Shown: piece after piece, positions 1 to 8,854 of the stretch
Layout of the letters: each line of letters opens with the position of its first letter
Position numbering within the stretch: the stretch's first letter is position 1
Source: Luteimonas viscosa
GTDB taxonomy: Bacteria > Pseudomonadota > Gammaproteobacteria > Xanthomonadales > Xanthomonadaceae
Direction of reading: 5' to 3'
DNA length: 64,000 nucleotides
Assembly (NCBI RefSeq): GCF_008244685.1
Contig: NZ_VTFT01000001.1
Coordinates: forward strand, 723,248-787,247
Translations under genes and position numbers: made by a program
The notes under the pieces: model-generated
Database searches by the model: none
The model's input: only the letters and a program-made list of their open reading frames with translations
What the model was told of the DNA's origin: nothing

Positions 1-630
1 CGCACGCCGGTCGGTGCCGCGATCGAGCTGCTGGCGGGCATTCCCTCGATCATCTACGGCATGTGGGGCCTGTTCGTGCTGGTGCCGTTCCTGGCCGAGC
101 ACGTCTATCCCTGGGTGGACGACAACCTCGGCGGGATTCCGGGCATCGGCGCGGTGTTCTCGGGCCCGCCGCTCGGCCTGGGCATGGGCACGGCCGGGCT
201 GGTACTGGCGATCATGGTCATTCCCTTCATCTCCTCGGTGATGCGCGAGGTGTTCCTGACCGTGCCCGGCCAGTTGAAGGAATCGGCATACGCACTCGGA
301 TCCACCAAGACCGAGGTGGTCTGGGACGTGGTGCTGCCGTATACCCGTTCCGCGGTGATCGGCGGCATCTTCCTCGGTCTGGGACGGGCGCTGGGAGAAA
401 CCATGGCGGTGACCTTCGTGCTGGGCAATGCCCATCGCCTCACGGTCTCGCTGCTCGAGCCCGGCAACTCGATCGCCGCGACCATCGCCAACGAGTTCGC
501 GGAGGCCGATTCGCCGATGTACCTGTCGTCGCTGATCGCGTTGGGTTTCGTGCTGTTCATGGTCACCTTCGTCGTGCTCACCATCGCCCGGCTGATGCTG
601 CGCCAGCTGAAAAAGCGGGAGGGCAACTGA
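1..630 (+). CDS. pstC: Phosphate ABC transporter permease PstC (5' end missing)
   Basis: This is one of the two membrane permeases of the high-affinity phosphate importer PstSCAB in the inner membrane. The frame is open from base 1, so the N-terminal part lies outside the window and about 209 residues remain. The cytoplasmic coupling (EAA-type) loop is visible as LKESAYALGSTKTEVVWDVV, followed by the family pattern GRALGETMAV. Several hydrophobic membrane segments flank it. The stop TGA overlaps the pstA start by one base (TGATG), which indicates translational coupling. The order pstC-pstA-pstB-phoU is the classical Pho-regulon layout. The promoter and any Pho box would be upstream of the window. 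Confidence 0.95.
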   Translation, partial: RTPVGAAIELLAGIPSIIYGMWGLFVLVPFLAEHVYPWVDDNLGGIPGIGAVFSGPPLGLGMGTAGLVLAIMVIPFISSVMREVFLTVPGQLKESAYALGSTKTEVVWDVVLPYTRSAVIGGIFLGLGRALGETMAVTFVLGNAHRLTVSLLEPGNSIAATIANEFAEADSPMYLSSLIALGFVLFMVTFVVLTIARLMLRQLKKREGN

Positions 631-1484
631 TGAGCGCCTCGCTGTACCGGCGCCGCCGCGCCAAGAACGCCATCGTGCAGCTGCTGGCGGTCGGGGCCGC
701 GGTGTTCGGCCTGTTCTGGCTGGTGTGGATCATGTGGACCACGCTGAGCAAGGGGATCGGCGCGATGAACCTCGCCCTGTTCACCGAGATGACGCCCCCT
801 CCGGGGGCGGAAGGCGGCGGCATGCTCAACGCCTTCTTCGGCAGCATGATCATGAGCCTGCTGGGCATCGCCATCGGCGCGCCCGTCGGCGTACTCGCGG
901 GCACCTTCCTGGCCGAGTACTCGCGCAACAGCTGGATCGGCGAGACGGTCCGGTTCGTCAACGACATCCTCTTGTCTGCACCGTCGATCGTCCTGGGCCT
1001 GTTCGTCTACACCCTGGTGGTCGCGCAGATGGGTCACTTCTCGGCGCTCGCGGGCGCCATCGCACTGGCCTTCATCGTGCTGCCCGTAGTGGTGCGCACC
1101 ACCGACGAAATGCTGCAGCTCGTGCCCACCCAGATGCGCGAGGCCGCGCTCTCGCTCGGTGTGCCGCAGTGGAAGGTGATCGTGCAGGTGCTGTACCGCT
1201 CGTCGATGCCCGGCATCGTCACCGGCATCCTGCTGGCTTTGGCCCGCATCAGCGGCGAGACCGCGCCGCTGCTGTTCACCGCGCTCAACAACCAGTACTG
1301 GACCACCAACGTCCTCTCGCCGATGGCCAACGTGCCGGTGGTGATCTTCCAGTACGCCATGAGTCCGTACGAGAACTGGCACTCGCTGGCCTGGGCCGGC
1401 GCCTTCGTCCTGACCATGTTCGTGCTGCTGGTCAGCCTGCTGGCGCGCTACATCGTGTTGCGCAACAAGATCGCCCATGACTAA
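630..1484 (+). CDS. pstA: Phosphate ABC transporter permease PstA
   Basis: This is the second membrane permease of the phosphate importer, partner of PstC and PstB. The product is 284 residues, normal for PstA. The chosen ATG overlaps the pstC stop. A hydrophobic helix follows the basic N-terminus (residues about 12-35), and further membrane segments are visible. The coupling loop reads [20 protein letters not shown] and is followed by [14 protein letters not shown], a PstA hallmark corresponding to GRALGETMAV in PstC. The gene ends inside the start of pstB (8-base overlap, ATGACTAA), so the operon is tightly coupled. Confidence 0.95.
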   Translation: MSASLYRRRRAKNAIVQLLAVGAAVFGLFWLVWIMWTTLSKGIGAMNLALFTEMTPPPGAEGGGMLNAFFGSMIMSLLGIAIGAPVGVLAGTFLAEYSRNSWIGETVRFVNDILLSAPSIVLGLFVYTLVVAQMGHFSALAGAIALAFIVLPVVVRTTDEMLQLVPTQMREAALSLGVPQWKVIVQVLYRSSMPGIVTGILLALARISGETAPLLFTALNNQYWTTNVLSPMANVPVVIFQYAMSPYENWHSLAWAGAFVLTMFVLLVSLLARYIVLRNKIAHD

Positions 1485-2334
1485 CCTTTCGATGGATCCC
1501 GTTATGAACGACGCCGCTCCCGCCGCCCGCACGCAGCGCATCAGCACCGCCACGGTCGAGCGCGGAGCGCTGGCGCCCGCGCCGGTCAAGATCGCGGCGC
1601 GCAACCTGCAGTTCCATTACGGCAAGTTCCACGCGCTCAAGGACATCGACCTGGAGATCCCGGAGAAGCGGGTGACCGCGCTGATCGGGCCTTCCGGTTG
1701 CGGCAAGTCCACGCTGCTGCGGGTGTTCAACCGAATCTACGCGCTCTATCCGAAGCAGGAAGCCAGCGGCGAGGTGCTGCTCGACGGCGAGAACATCCTG
1801 GCGCCGAAGTATCCGATGAACCGGCTGCGCAGCAAGGTCGGCATGGTGTTCCAGAAGCCGGTGCCGTTCCCGATGACGATCTACGAGAACGTCGCCTATG
1901 CGATCCGCCACCACGAAAGCCTGTCCAGGAAGCAGATGGACGAGCGGGTCGAACAGGCGCTGCGCCAGGGCGCGCTGTGGGACGAGGTCAAGGACAAGCT
2001 GGGCCAGAGCGCGCTGGGCCTCTCGGGCGGCCAGCAGCAGCGCCTGTGCATCGCGCGCGCGGTGGCGCTGCGCCCGGACGTGCTGCTGCTCGACGAGCCG
2101 ACCTCGGCGCTCGACCCGATCTCCACCAGCCGCATCGAGCAGCTGATCGAGGAACTCAAGCTCGACTACACCATCGTCATCGTCACCCACAACATGCAGC
2201 AGGCCGCGCGCGTGTCGGATTTCACCGCCTTCATGTACCTGGGCGACCTGATCGAGCACGACACCACCGAGACGATCTTCTCCAAGCCCTCGAAGCAGCA
2301 GACCGAGGATTACATCACGGGGCGGTTCGGGTGA
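1477..2334 (+). CDS. pstB: Phosphate ABC transporter ATP-binding protein PstB
   Basis: This is the ATPase that powers phosphate import. All nucleotide-binding elements are visible in the 285-residue product: Walker [10 protein letters not shown] (about residues 71-79), signature LSGGQQQR, Walker [14 protein letters not shown] and switch histidine in VTHN. The first ATG overlaps the pstA stop. An alternative ATG at 1504 would remove nine residues of an N-terminal extension that is longer than in E. coli PstB and ahead of the conserved core (about residue 38 onward). Either start leaves the ABC domain intact. The gene is followed by a 118-base gap holding a repeat and then phoU. Confidence 0.96.
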   Translation: MTNLSMDPVMNDAAPAARTQRISTATVERGALAPAPVKIAARNLQFHYGKFHALKDIDLEIPEKRVTALIGPSGCGKSTLLRVFNRIYALYPKQEASGEVLLDGENILAPKYPMNRLRSKVGMVFQKPVPFPMTIYENVAYAIRHHESLSRKQMDERVEQALRQGALWDEVKDKLGQSALGLSGGQQQRLCIARAVALRPDVLLLDEPTSALDPISTSRIEQLIEELKLDYTIVIVTHNMQQAARVSDFTAFMYLGDLIEHDTTETIFSKPSKQQTEDYITGRFG

Positions 2335-2344
2335 ACCGCCCCGC

Positions 2345-2442
2345 GGGATTCGGGATTGGGGATTGGGGACTCGGAAGAGCGGGCCCCGTCTCCGTCCCGG
2401 CTCCCATGTTTCTTCGAATCCCCAATCCCTATTCCCCAATCC
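2345..2442. repeat. Inverted GATTGG-type intergenic element between pstB and phoU
   Basis: Tandem GGGATTGGGGATTGGGGA-type units at about 2345-2372 face their complement (CCCCAATCCC units) at about 2415-2442. The transcript could fold into a long imperfect hairpin ending about 10 bases before the phoU start codon. A second element of the same style sits at 8758-8850 between rnr and rlmB, so this is a dispersed family rather than part of a gene. Confidence 0.75.
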
Positions 2443-2452
2443 CGGCCCTCAA

Positions 2453-3157
2453 ATGACCACCCAACCGCACGACCACATCGTCAAGAGCTACGACGAAGAG
2501 CGCCAGCGCCTGATCGGCGAGATCCTGCGGATGGGCGAGATGGCGGCATCCCAGCTGGAGGCCGCGCTCGACGTGGTCGAACGCCGCGACGACAAGGCGG
2601 CCGCGCGCATCATCGCCAACGACGAGGAGATCGACCTGCTCGAGCAGGAAGTGAGCCAGGACGTGATGAAGCTGGCGCTGCGCGGACCGCTCGCGCGGGA
2701 CCTGCGCGAGATCCTCGCCGCGCTGCGCATCGCCTCGGACATCGAACGGATCGGCGACTACGCCGCCAACGTCGCCAAACGCTCGACCGCGCTCAACGCG
2801 GCGCCGCCGCTGCCGCATACCCGCGGCCTCAACACGCTCGGCCAGCTGGTGGTCCGCCAGATCCGGGACGTGCTGGCCGCGTTCGCCAGCAGCGACGCCG
2901 AGGCCGCGCAGCGCGTGCGCGCCCAGGACGCCGAGGTCGACACCCTCTACACCGGCCTGTTCCGCGAACTGCTGACCTACATGATGGAGGATGCGCGCGC
3001 GATCACTCCGTGCACGCACCTGCTGTTCATGGCCAAGAACCTGGAACGCGTCGGCGACCACGCCACCAACATCGCCGAGAACGTGTGGTTCCTGGTGCAT
3101 GGCGACGACGCCCTGCCGCCGCGCGAAAAGCGGGACAACACCAGCGTCGCGACCTGA
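2453..3157 (+). CDS. phoU: Phosphate signalling regulator PhoU
   Basis: PhoU links the Pst transporter to the PhoR sensor kinase and represses the Pho regulon when phosphate is plentiful. It acts at the cytoplasmic face of the membrane. The 234-residue product contains the two PhoU repeats, each with its conserved acidic metal-binding helix: DIERIGDYAANVA in the first half and NLERVGDHATNIAE in the second. The frame is open further upstream, but that stretch is the GATTGG repeat element. The ATG at 2453 starts the conserved MTTQPHDHIVKSYDEE and is the better start. The gene is co-directional with pstCAB and probably the last of the operon. Confidence 0.95.
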   Translation: MTTQPHDHIVKSYDEERQRLIGEILRMGEMAASQLEAALDVVERRDDKAAARIIANDEEIDLLEQEVSQDVMKLALRGPLARDLREILAALRIASDIERIGDYAANVAKRSTALNAAPPLPHTRGLNTLGQLVVRQIRDVLAAFASSDAEAAQRVRAQDAEVDTLYTGLFRELLTYMMEDARAITPCTHLLFMAKNLERVGDHATNIAENVWFLVHGDDALPPREKRDNTSVAT

Positions 3158-3455
3158 TGCTGCAGGGCAGCATGCCGGACGGGTAACGGGCCTGGATCCT
3201 GGTGCCGACGCGGCCGTGCGCTGCCTGCCGCCTCAACCTCCGCTTAATGTCGCGCCGGGCACACTGCGGCCGGACGGATCGTGGGTATCCTGTCGCCAGC
3301 GGTTGCTGGAGCTGCCGTGGGCTTGCCGGGTTCTGCTCCGCGTGCGAAGCGTGGATCGGGCCGCGGTGCGCCGAGCGGCACTGCCGCACCCGACTTCCAC
3401 ATCGCGCCCGTGAACGTCCAACGCGGAAGACCCGCCCACCATGAGGAATCCCACC

Positions 3456-3890
3456 ATGATCCAGTCCAACAAGAAGCCCGTCGCCGTCGCCATCGGCACC
3501 GCCCTCGCCGGCGGCCTGCTGCTGTCCGGTTCGGCGTTCTCAGTGACCCCGCTCGCCCAGGGCTACCTGCTCGGCGCCCAGGACGCGACCGCGGCCGCAG
3601 CCGAAGACAAGGCGAAGGAAGGCCAGTGCGGCGGAGACAAGGCCAAGAAGGCCGAGGGCAAGTGCGGCGAAGGCAAGTGCGGCATCGACAAGATCGACAC
3701 CGACAAGGATGGCCGGGTTTCGCTCGCGGAGTTCGAAGCAGCCCATCCCGGCAAGGCCGAGAAGTTCGCCGCGATGGACGCCAACGCCGACGGTTTCGTC
3801 GACGCCGCCGAGCACGAGGCGCACGCCGCCGCGCGCAAGACCGACATGGAAGGCAAGTGCGGCGAAGGCAAGTGCGGCGGCGCCGCGTGA
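3456..3890 (+). CDS. hvfA: HvfA/BufA1-type RiPP metallophore precursor with two EF-hand loops
   Basis: This is a 144-residue precursor of the bufferin/Hvf family, peptides whose cysteines are modified by an MNIO enzyme and that bind copper. The long Sec-type leader (MIQSNKKPVAVAIG..., residues 1-28) ends in the family-typical SGSAFSVTPLAQGY. Five cysteines (58, 70, 75, 135, 140) occur as one EGQCG and four EGKCG motifs, in two clusters. Between the clusters lie two EF-hand calcium loops: residues 81-92 (D81, D83, D85, E92) and 108-119 (D108, N110, D112, D116, E119). The second of two in-frame ATGs (3441, 3456) was chosen because GAGGA lies eight bases before it. Maturation genes follow directly. 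Function is inferred from family and context. Confidence 0.9.
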   Translation: MIQSNKKPVAVAIGTALAGGLLLSGSAFSVTPLAQGYLLGAQDATAAAAEDKAKEGQCGGDKAKKAEGKCGEGKCGIDKIDTDKDGRVSLAEFEAAHPGKAEKFAAMDANADGFVDAAEHEAHAAARKTDMEGKCGEGKCGGAA

Positions 3891-3921
3891 CCTGCTGACG
3901 GCCTGCTGATCGGTCGAGCGC

Positions 3922-4791
3922 GTGCGTCCGGCCACTTCCCTGCCGAACGCGAGCGCAGGCCTGGGCCTGCGGCGCGGACTGCTGTCCGCGCTGCAGGCGG
4001 CCGACGGGAACGCATTCGATTTCCTCGAATGCGCACCCGAGAACTGGATCGGTGTCGGCGGCCGGCTGGGCGCCGCGTTCGAGGCGCTGGCCGAGCGCCA
4101 TCCCGTCACCTGCCACGGCCTGTCGCTGTCGCTCGGCAGCGTCGCGCCGCTGGACGAGACCTTCGTCGCCCGCGTCGGCCGCTTCCTGGAGCGCCATCGC
4201 GTCCCGCTCTACAGCGAGCACCTGAGCTGGTGCAGCGACGACGGCCACCTCTACGACCTGTTGCCGCTGCCGTTCACCGAGGAAGCGGTGGAGCACGTCG
4301 CGGCGCGCATCCGCCGCGTGCAGGACATCCTCGGCCGCCGCATCGCGGTGGAGAACGTGAGCTACTACGCGACGCTTCCGGTGGAGGCGCAGCCGCCCCT
4401 GGACGAGGCGACCTTCGTCGAAGCGGTGCTCGAGCGCGCCGGCTGCGACCTGCTGCTCGACGTCAACAACATCCATGTCAATGCGATCAACCACCGCTAC
4501 GATCCGGTCGAATTCCTGCGCCGGATGCCGTCCGCCAGGATCGCCTGCTACCACGTCGCCGGCCATTACGACGAGGCCGACGACCTGAAGGTCGACACCC
4601 ACGGCGCCGCCGTCATCCCCGACGTCTGGGGCCTGCTGGCCGAGGCCTACCGCGTGCACGGGATCCGGCCGACGCTGCTGGAGCGCGATTTCAACTTCCC
4701 CCCTTTCGACGAGCTGCTCGGCGAGGTCGACGCCATCCGCGGCCTGCAGCGCGCCGCGCAGCAACCGGCCGCCACGGCCGCGCATGGCTGA
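3922..4791 (+). CDS. hvfB: MNIO-type RiPP maturase, DUF692 family (HvfB/BufB)
   Basis: DUF692 proteins are TIM-barrel multinuclear non-haem iron oxidases. In the bufferin/Hvf systems they convert the cysteine of EGKCG motifs to heterocyclic or oxazolone-thioamide groups. The 289-residue product shows the expected iron-ligand regions: FLECAPENW (about 34-42), [11 protein letters not shown] (H65), [28 protein letters not shown] and DTHGAAV. The start is GTG, 31 bases after the precursor stop. The end overlaps the next gene by eight bases. The neighbouring EGKCG precursor is the obvious substrate. Confidence 0.93.
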   Translation: MRPATSLPNASAGLGLRRGLLSALQAADGNAFDFLECAPENWIGVGGRLGAAFEALAERHPVTCHGLSLSLGSVAPLDETFVARVGRFLERHRVPLYSEHLSWCSDDGHLYDLLPLPFTEEAVEHVAARIRRVQDILGRRIAVENVSYYATLPVEAQPPLDEATFVEAVLERAGCDLLLDVNNIHVNAINHRYDPVEFLRRMPSARIACYHVAGHYDEADDLKVDTHGAAVIPDVWGLLAEAYRVHGIRPTLLERDFNFPPFDELLGEVDAIRGLQRAAQQPAATAAHG

Positions 4792-5566
4792 CGCGCCCAC
4801 CACGCTCCGCGCGCAACAGGTCGCGCTGTCGCGGCACCTGCGCGATCCGGCTACCGCGCCGCCCCCGGCCGACATCGAGGAACGGCGCCTGGCGATCTAT
4901 CGCGAGCTGCTCTACAACAACCTGCAGGGATTGCTCGCCGGCAATTTCCCGGTGATCCGCAGGATCCTCGACGATGCCGCCTGGCACGCGCTTGTCCGCG
5001 GGTTCTTCGCGTCGCACCGCAGCCATACCCCGCTGTTCACCGAAATCGGGCGCGAGTTCGTGCGCTGGCTGGAGACCCGCGACGGGGATCCCCCGGTCGC
5101 GCCCTGGCTGCCGGAGCTGGCGCACTACGAGTGGGTCGAACTGGCGCTGCAGATCTCGGACGCGGAACCGCGCGGCGACCTGCAGACCGACGTCGATCCG
5201 GCGTCCGATCCGGTGCAGGCGCTGCTCGACGGCGTCCCGCTGGTCTCGCCGCTCGCGTGGGCGCTCGCCTATCGCTGGCCGGTGCACCGGATCGGCCCCG
5301 GCTTCGTGCCCGAAGTGCCGCCGGAAGTGCCGACCTTGCTGCTGGTCCGCCGCGACGCCTCGGGCGAAGTGCGCTTCGCGCAGTTGTCGCCGCTGGCCTT
5401 CCGGTTGCTGGAGCTGCTGGCCGATGGCGCGCGCACGGGGCGCGAATGCCTGCAGATGCTGGCGAGCGAGGCCGGCAGCGACACCGATTCCCTGCTCGGC
5501 GAAGGCGGCGCCATGCTTGCGCGCATGCGGGACGAAGGCACACTGCTGGGGATCCGCAGGCCCTGA
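4784..5566 (+). CDS. hvfC: RiPP maturation partner, DUF2063 family (HvfC/BufC)
   Basis: This is the partner of the DUF692 oxidase. In related systems it forms a complex with the maturase and helps present the precursor. The 260-residue product has the DUF2063 DNA-binding-like N-terminal domain, with the typical opening [14 protein letters not shown] and [20 protein letters not shown], and a more variable C-terminal half. Its ATG lies inside the last codons of hvfB (8-base overlap), so the two proteins are translationally coupled. No export gene follows, which fits precursors exported by the general Sec pathway. Confidence 0.9.
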   Translation: MADAPTTLRAQQVALSRHLRDPATAPPPADIEERRLAIYRELLYNNLQGLLAGNFPVIRRILDDAAWHALVRGFFASHRSHTPLFTEIGREFVRWLETRDGDPPVAPWLPELAHYEWVELALQISDAEPRGDLQTDVDPASDPVQALLDGVPLVSPLAWALAYRWPVHRIGPGFVPEVPPEVPTLLLVRRDASGEVRFAQLSPLAFRLLELLADGARTGRECLQMLASEAGSDTDSLLGEGGAMLARMRDEGTLLGIRRP

Positions 5567-5710
5567 GCGGTGCGCTGCGGGTGCCCGTCGCGACGCGTGG
5601 CCCCGATGCCACTGCGAAGCCTGCGCCGGAGGCTGGCGAATTGAACGCGTTGGCGCCCGGGCGCGCACGGCAGCGCCACTGCGATGCGGGCGCTCTGCTA
5701 GGCTTCACGC

Positions 5711-6358
5711 ATGGATCAACCCGCACCGCAGCCTTCCGCACCGAGCCTGCTCACCAAGCGCTTCCGCGGCTACCTTCCGGTGGTCGTGGACGTCGAGACC
5801 GGTGGCTTCGACTGGAACCGGCATGCGCTGCTCGAGATCGCGGTCGTGCCGGTCGATGTCGACGAGGCCGGCGCCCTGGTGCTCGGCACCTCGGCCAATG
5901 CGCATGTCGTACCCGCACCCGGCACCGAGATCGACCCGCAATCGCTGGAGATCACCGGCATCGACCTCGACCATCCCTTCCGTTTCGCCAAGTCCGAGCG
6001 GGAGTCGCTCGACCACGTCTTCGCCACGGTCCGCGCGGCGGTGAAGAAGCACGGCTGCCAGCGCGCGATCCTGGTCGGACACAACGCCCACTTCGACCTG
6101 AATTTCCTCAACGCCGCCGTGGCGCGCTGCGGCCACAAGCGCAATCCGTTCCATCCCTTCAGCGTATTCGACACGGTCACCCTGGCCGGAGTGGCCTACG
6201 GGCAGACCGTGCTCGCGCGCGCCGTGCAGGCCGCCGGATTCCCTTGGAGCAGCGAAGACGCGCATTCGGCGCTGTACGACGCCGAGCAGACCGCGAAGCT
6301 GTTCTGCACCATCGTCAACGCCTGGCCGCAGCCGCAGGGTGCCTCGCCCCCGGCGTAA
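5711..6358 (+). CDS. rnt: Ribonuclease T
   Basis: This is a DEDDh-family 3'-5' exoribonuclease that trims the 3' ends of tRNA and other stable RNAs. The 215-residue length fits RNase T. The four acidic catalytic residues sit in their usual motifs: [11 protein letters not shown] (first D and E), [11 protein letters not shown] (third D), and the C-terminal [16 protein letters not shown] that supplies the histidine and last aspartate. The family-typical opening [17 protein letters not shown] is intact. It follows the RiPP operon after 144 bases and is probably transcribed separately. Confidence 0.95.
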   Translation: MDQPAPQPSAPSLLTKRFRGYLPVVVDVETGGFDWNRHALLEIAVVPVDVDEAGALVLGTSANAHVVPAPGTEIDPQSLEITGIDLDHPFRFAKSERESLDHVFATVRAAVKKHGCQRAILVGHNAHFDLNFLNAAVARCGHKRNPFHPFSVFDTVTLAGVAYGQTVLARAVQAAGFPWSSEDAHSALYDAEQTAKLFCTIVNAWPQPQGASPPA

Positions 6359-6621
6359 TCGCCGACTGCGTGCGGAACTGCGGGCACCCGGCACCAGGCG
6401 CCCTTGCCGGGGCCCGCTTGCGCGCGTGCGCCGTCAGCGCTGCGGCCGCCGCCACGTCATTGCGGCCATCCGCGTCCGCGCGCCATCGGTGCAGCCTGAT
6501 CGTCCCGGTCCCGCCTCCGGTTGCGCCCATACGTCGCGGGACCTGCGTTTCACCGGACCTCGACCCGCACTGCACATTGGCTGTGCTCCACTGCCCCCGT
6601 CCGCAAACAGGAGACGCAGCA

Positions 6622-7482
6622 ATGCCGATCACCCGCGCAAAGGCGAGCCGCCTGCTCAATCAGAAGGAAATGGCGCTCTACGACGACAGCCGGATCAACG
6701 GACTTCGCAAGCTCGACGAAAAAGCGCTGGCATCGCGGATCAAGCGGGCACGTACCGCGCGCGACCGTGCGCGCAACCTGGTGCAGAAACACAAGCTGGC
6801 CGCGCGCGCGCGCAGCGGCAGCAAGCGTGGCGCGAGTGGCGAAGCCGGCCAGCGCAGCAAGGACAAGGCCGACCTGATGGCCGACATCCTGAAGCGCTTC
6901 GAAGGCCGGCTGCGCGACGTCGGACGCGAACGGGCAGCCACGGCGTCCCGGCGCAAGGCCGCGACGGCGCCTGCGAAGAAGAACGCGCCCGCTCGGCGCA
7001 AGACTGCGACGCGCAAGACGACAACTGCCGGCACGAAGACCGCGGCGAAGAAGTCGACGTCCCGCAGGGCTGCCACCGGCGCCACCTCGCGCAAGCGCGC
7101 CGCCAGCGGGAAGGGTACCGCTGCGCGCGCGTCCGGCTCGTCGAGCTCGCCCGGTTCCGCGACGAAGACGAAGACGAAGTCCACCGGAAGGAAGCCGGCC
7201 CGCAAGTCGCGCGCCGGACACATCACCCCGGAGCAGGCCCTCGCCCAGACCCGTGCGCTGCTCGAAGCCAAGCAGGCGCGCGACCACGAACCCAAGCCCT
7301 GGGAAGCCCCCGTCGGCGGCGAGCCGGTTGCAGGCTCGCCGGGCTACCAGTCCGACAGCGCGGCACGGCGGGCAAGGCGCCTGCATGCGGCGGAAGCACG
7401 GATCCCGGCGATCCAGGGCAGCAGCAGCACCCGCGACCGCGTCAACCAGGGCAAGCGCGACCGGCGTCAGGGCTCGGATTGA
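6622..7482 (+). CDS. Basic histone-H1-like protein, function unknown
   Basis: A 286-residue highly basic protein. Residues 1-110 form a mostly helical region (LNQKEMALYDDSRINGL, then alternating K/R/A stretches). Residues about 110-205 are a low-complexity Ala/Lys/Arg/Thr/Ser tail with AKK, RRK, TRK and SRK repeats resembling histone H1, PhaF or AlgP tails. A final more normal segment begins GHITPEQALAQTRALLEAKQ. It probably binds nucleic acid, inferred from composition only. AGGAGA lies seven bases before the ATG, supporting the start. Upstream is 263 bases of apparent non-coding sequence. The gene faces the leftward rnr-rlmB group. Confidence 0.85.
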   Translation: MPITRAKASRLLNQKEMALYDDSRINGLRKLDEKALASRIKRARTARDRARNLVQKHKLAARARSGSKRGASGEAGQRSKDKADLMADILKRFEGRLRDVGRERAATASRRKAATAPAKKNAPARRKTATRKTTTAGTKTAAKKSTSRRAATGATSRKRAASGKGTAARASGSSSSPGSATKTKTKSTGRKPARKSRAGHITPEQALAQTRALLEAKQARDHEPKPWEAPVGGEPVAGSPGYQSDSAARRARRLHAAEARIPAIQGSSSTRDRVNQGKRDRRQGSD

Positions 7483-7500
7483 GCACCCGTGCCACGTTCC

Positions 7501-7528
7501 GGAGCGCCGCGATGCGTCGCAGCGCTCC
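7501..7528. terminator. Possible weak hairpin between convergent genes
   Basis: Seven-base arms GGAGCGC (7501-7507) and GCGCTCC (7522-7528) lie 18 bases after the basic-protein stop, in the gap between that gene and the convergent 87-residue membrane protein. There is no T-run, so termination is only a possibility. Nothing else was recognised in 7483-7705. Confidence 0.3.
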
Positions 7529-7705
7529 CGCCCGGATGCGCGATACCTGTTGCGGCGTCATCAGCTTCGGGTCGACGAGGCAGGCCACGATCAGACCGGG
7601 TAGCCGGGCAGGCGCCCAGCACCCGCGGGTTCGCCGGGCAGGACGATGCGGGGATTTGCGCGAACGCTGCGGCCACGCGCCTGCATGCCGCGCACCTGGC
7701 GCCCG

Positions 7706-7969
7706 TCAGCCGGCGTCATCTCCCGCCTGAGGCGGACGCAACAGCCGGTAGCCGCAGACCAGGATCCAGCCCACCAGCAGGAAGAACAAGGGCGCGCGAA
7801 ATGCAAGCCATGCGGACGGCAGCAGCGCTGCGGCACCGAGCATTCCCAGCACGGCGCGCCAGCGACCGCCGCGCGCGTGCGCTCCGAACGAATGCAGGAA
7901 CAGCGCGAGCAGCATCAGGCACGCGCCCGCGACACCCAGCCAGTCCTGCCATTGCAACGAAGAGAACAT
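7706..7969 (-). CDS. Small inner-membrane protein (CBU_0592-like layout)
   Basis: An 87-residue protein with about three membrane helices. It opens with a W-x-D-W-x-GV-x-G segment (residues 7-14), then a leucine-rich helix, an SFGAHARGG loop, and two further hydrophobic segments ending at RLLRPPQ. The arrangement resembles the CBU_0592 family of unknown function; that is pattern recognition, not a search result. GGAGG lies six bases before the ATG. The gene begins 21 bases after rlmB on the same strand and is probably the last cistron of rnr-rlmB. Confidence 0.75.
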   Translation of the reverse strand: MFSSLQWQDWLGVAGACLMLLALFLHSFGAHARGGRWRAVLGMLGAAALLPSAWLAFRAPLFFLLVGWILVCGYRLLRPPQAGDDAG

Positions 7970-7990
7970 CCACCGCCTCCGGACGCAAGC

Positions 7991-8752
7991 TCAACCCGCG
8001 CGCTGGCGCACCGCCTCGAACAGCGTGACGCCAGCCGCCACCGAGACGTTGAGACTCTCCACGCCGGGCGAAGTTTCCACACCGGGCATCGGGATCGACA
8101 CCAGCTGGTCGCAGTGTTCGCGCGTGAGCCGGCGCAGGCCGTCCGCCTCGCCGCCGAGCACCAGCGCGACATTGCCCTTCAGGTCGAGCGCGTACAGCGA
8201 CGCGCCGGAACCGCCCACCAGGCCGTAGATCCACACTCCGAGCTTCTGCAGCTCCGAGAGAGTGCGCGAGAGGTTGGTCACGCGCACCACGGCGATGCTG
8301 TCGGCGGCGCCGGCCGAGGTCTTGCGCACGGTGGCGTTGACCTGCACCGCCTTGTCCTTCGGGATCACCACCGCGGTGGCCCCGGCGGCGGCCGCGCTGC
8401 GCAGGCAGGCGCCGAGATTGTGCGGATCCTGCACGCCGTCGAGCACCAGCAGCAGCGCCCTGCCCTGCGCCTGCTCGACAAGCTCGGGCAGATCGTGCTC
8501 GTCCCACGTCTTCGCGGCGGCGTAGCGCGCGGCCACGCCCTGGTGGCGGGTGCCGCCGGACACGCCATCGAGCGCCTGCTGCGCGACGCGACGCACGTCG
8601 ATGTCGCGCCGGCGTGCCGCCTGCTCGATCTCGCCCAGCCTCGGATTCTTCGCGCCGGCCTCCACCAGCACCTCTCGCACATGCTCGGCATCGTGCTCGA
8701 CCGCCGAAGCGACCGCGTTGATGCCGACGATCCACTGGTTCTGCTTGCTCAT
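7991..8752 (-). CDS. rlmB: 23S rRNA (guanosine-2'-O)-methyltransferase RlmB
   Basis: This is a SpoU-family methyltransferase that adds a 2'-O-methyl group to a guanosine of 23S rRNA (G2251 in E. coli). The 253-residue protein has the N-terminal L30e-like substrate domain (MSKQNQWIVGINAV...) and the trefoil-knot catalytic domain. The three SpoU motifs are visible: LDGVQDPHNLGACLRSA with NATVRKTSAGA, VALVLGGEADGL, and IPMPG...ESLNVSVAAG. It lies 102 bases downstream of rnr on the same strand, the common rnr-rlmB arrangement, with a GATTGG-type inverted repeat in the gap. Confidence 0.96.
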   Translation of the reverse strand: MSKQNQWIVGINAVASAVEHDAEHVREVLVEAGAKNPRLGEIEQAARRRDIDVRRVAQQALDGVSGGTRHQGVAARYAAAKTWDEHDLPELVEQAQGRALLLVLDGVQDPHNLGACLRSAAAAGATAVVIPKDKAVQVNATVRKTSAGAADSIAVVRVTNLSRTLSELQKLGVWIYGLVGGSGASLYALDLKGNVALVLGGEADGLRRLTREHCDQLVSIPMPGVETSPGVESLNVSVAAGVTLFEAVRQRAG

Positions 8753-8757
8753 CGGAC

Positions 8758-8850
8758 GTGATTGGTGGATTGGTGATTCGTGATTGGAAGGAGCGGCGTA
8801 TCGATGCGGTTTGGCTCTTTCGAATCACGAATCACCAATCAGCAATCACT
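8758..8850. repeat. Inverted GATTGG-type intergenic element between rnr and rlmB
   Basis: The left arm (about 8758-8786, GATTGGTGGATTGGTGATT style) and right arm (about 8821-8850, AATCACGAATCACCAATC style) are near-perfect reverse complements. They fill almost the whole gap between rnr and rlmB. The design matches the element at 2345-2442, although the repeated unit differs slightly (GATTGGTG instead of GATTGGGG). Confidence 0.75.
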
Positions 8851-8854
8851 GCTC

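Noticed and set aside
3244-4875. Leftward open frame opposite hvfA-hvfB
   Set aside because: Composition is Arg-rich low complexity; the plus strand encodes the RiPP operon with clear motifs.
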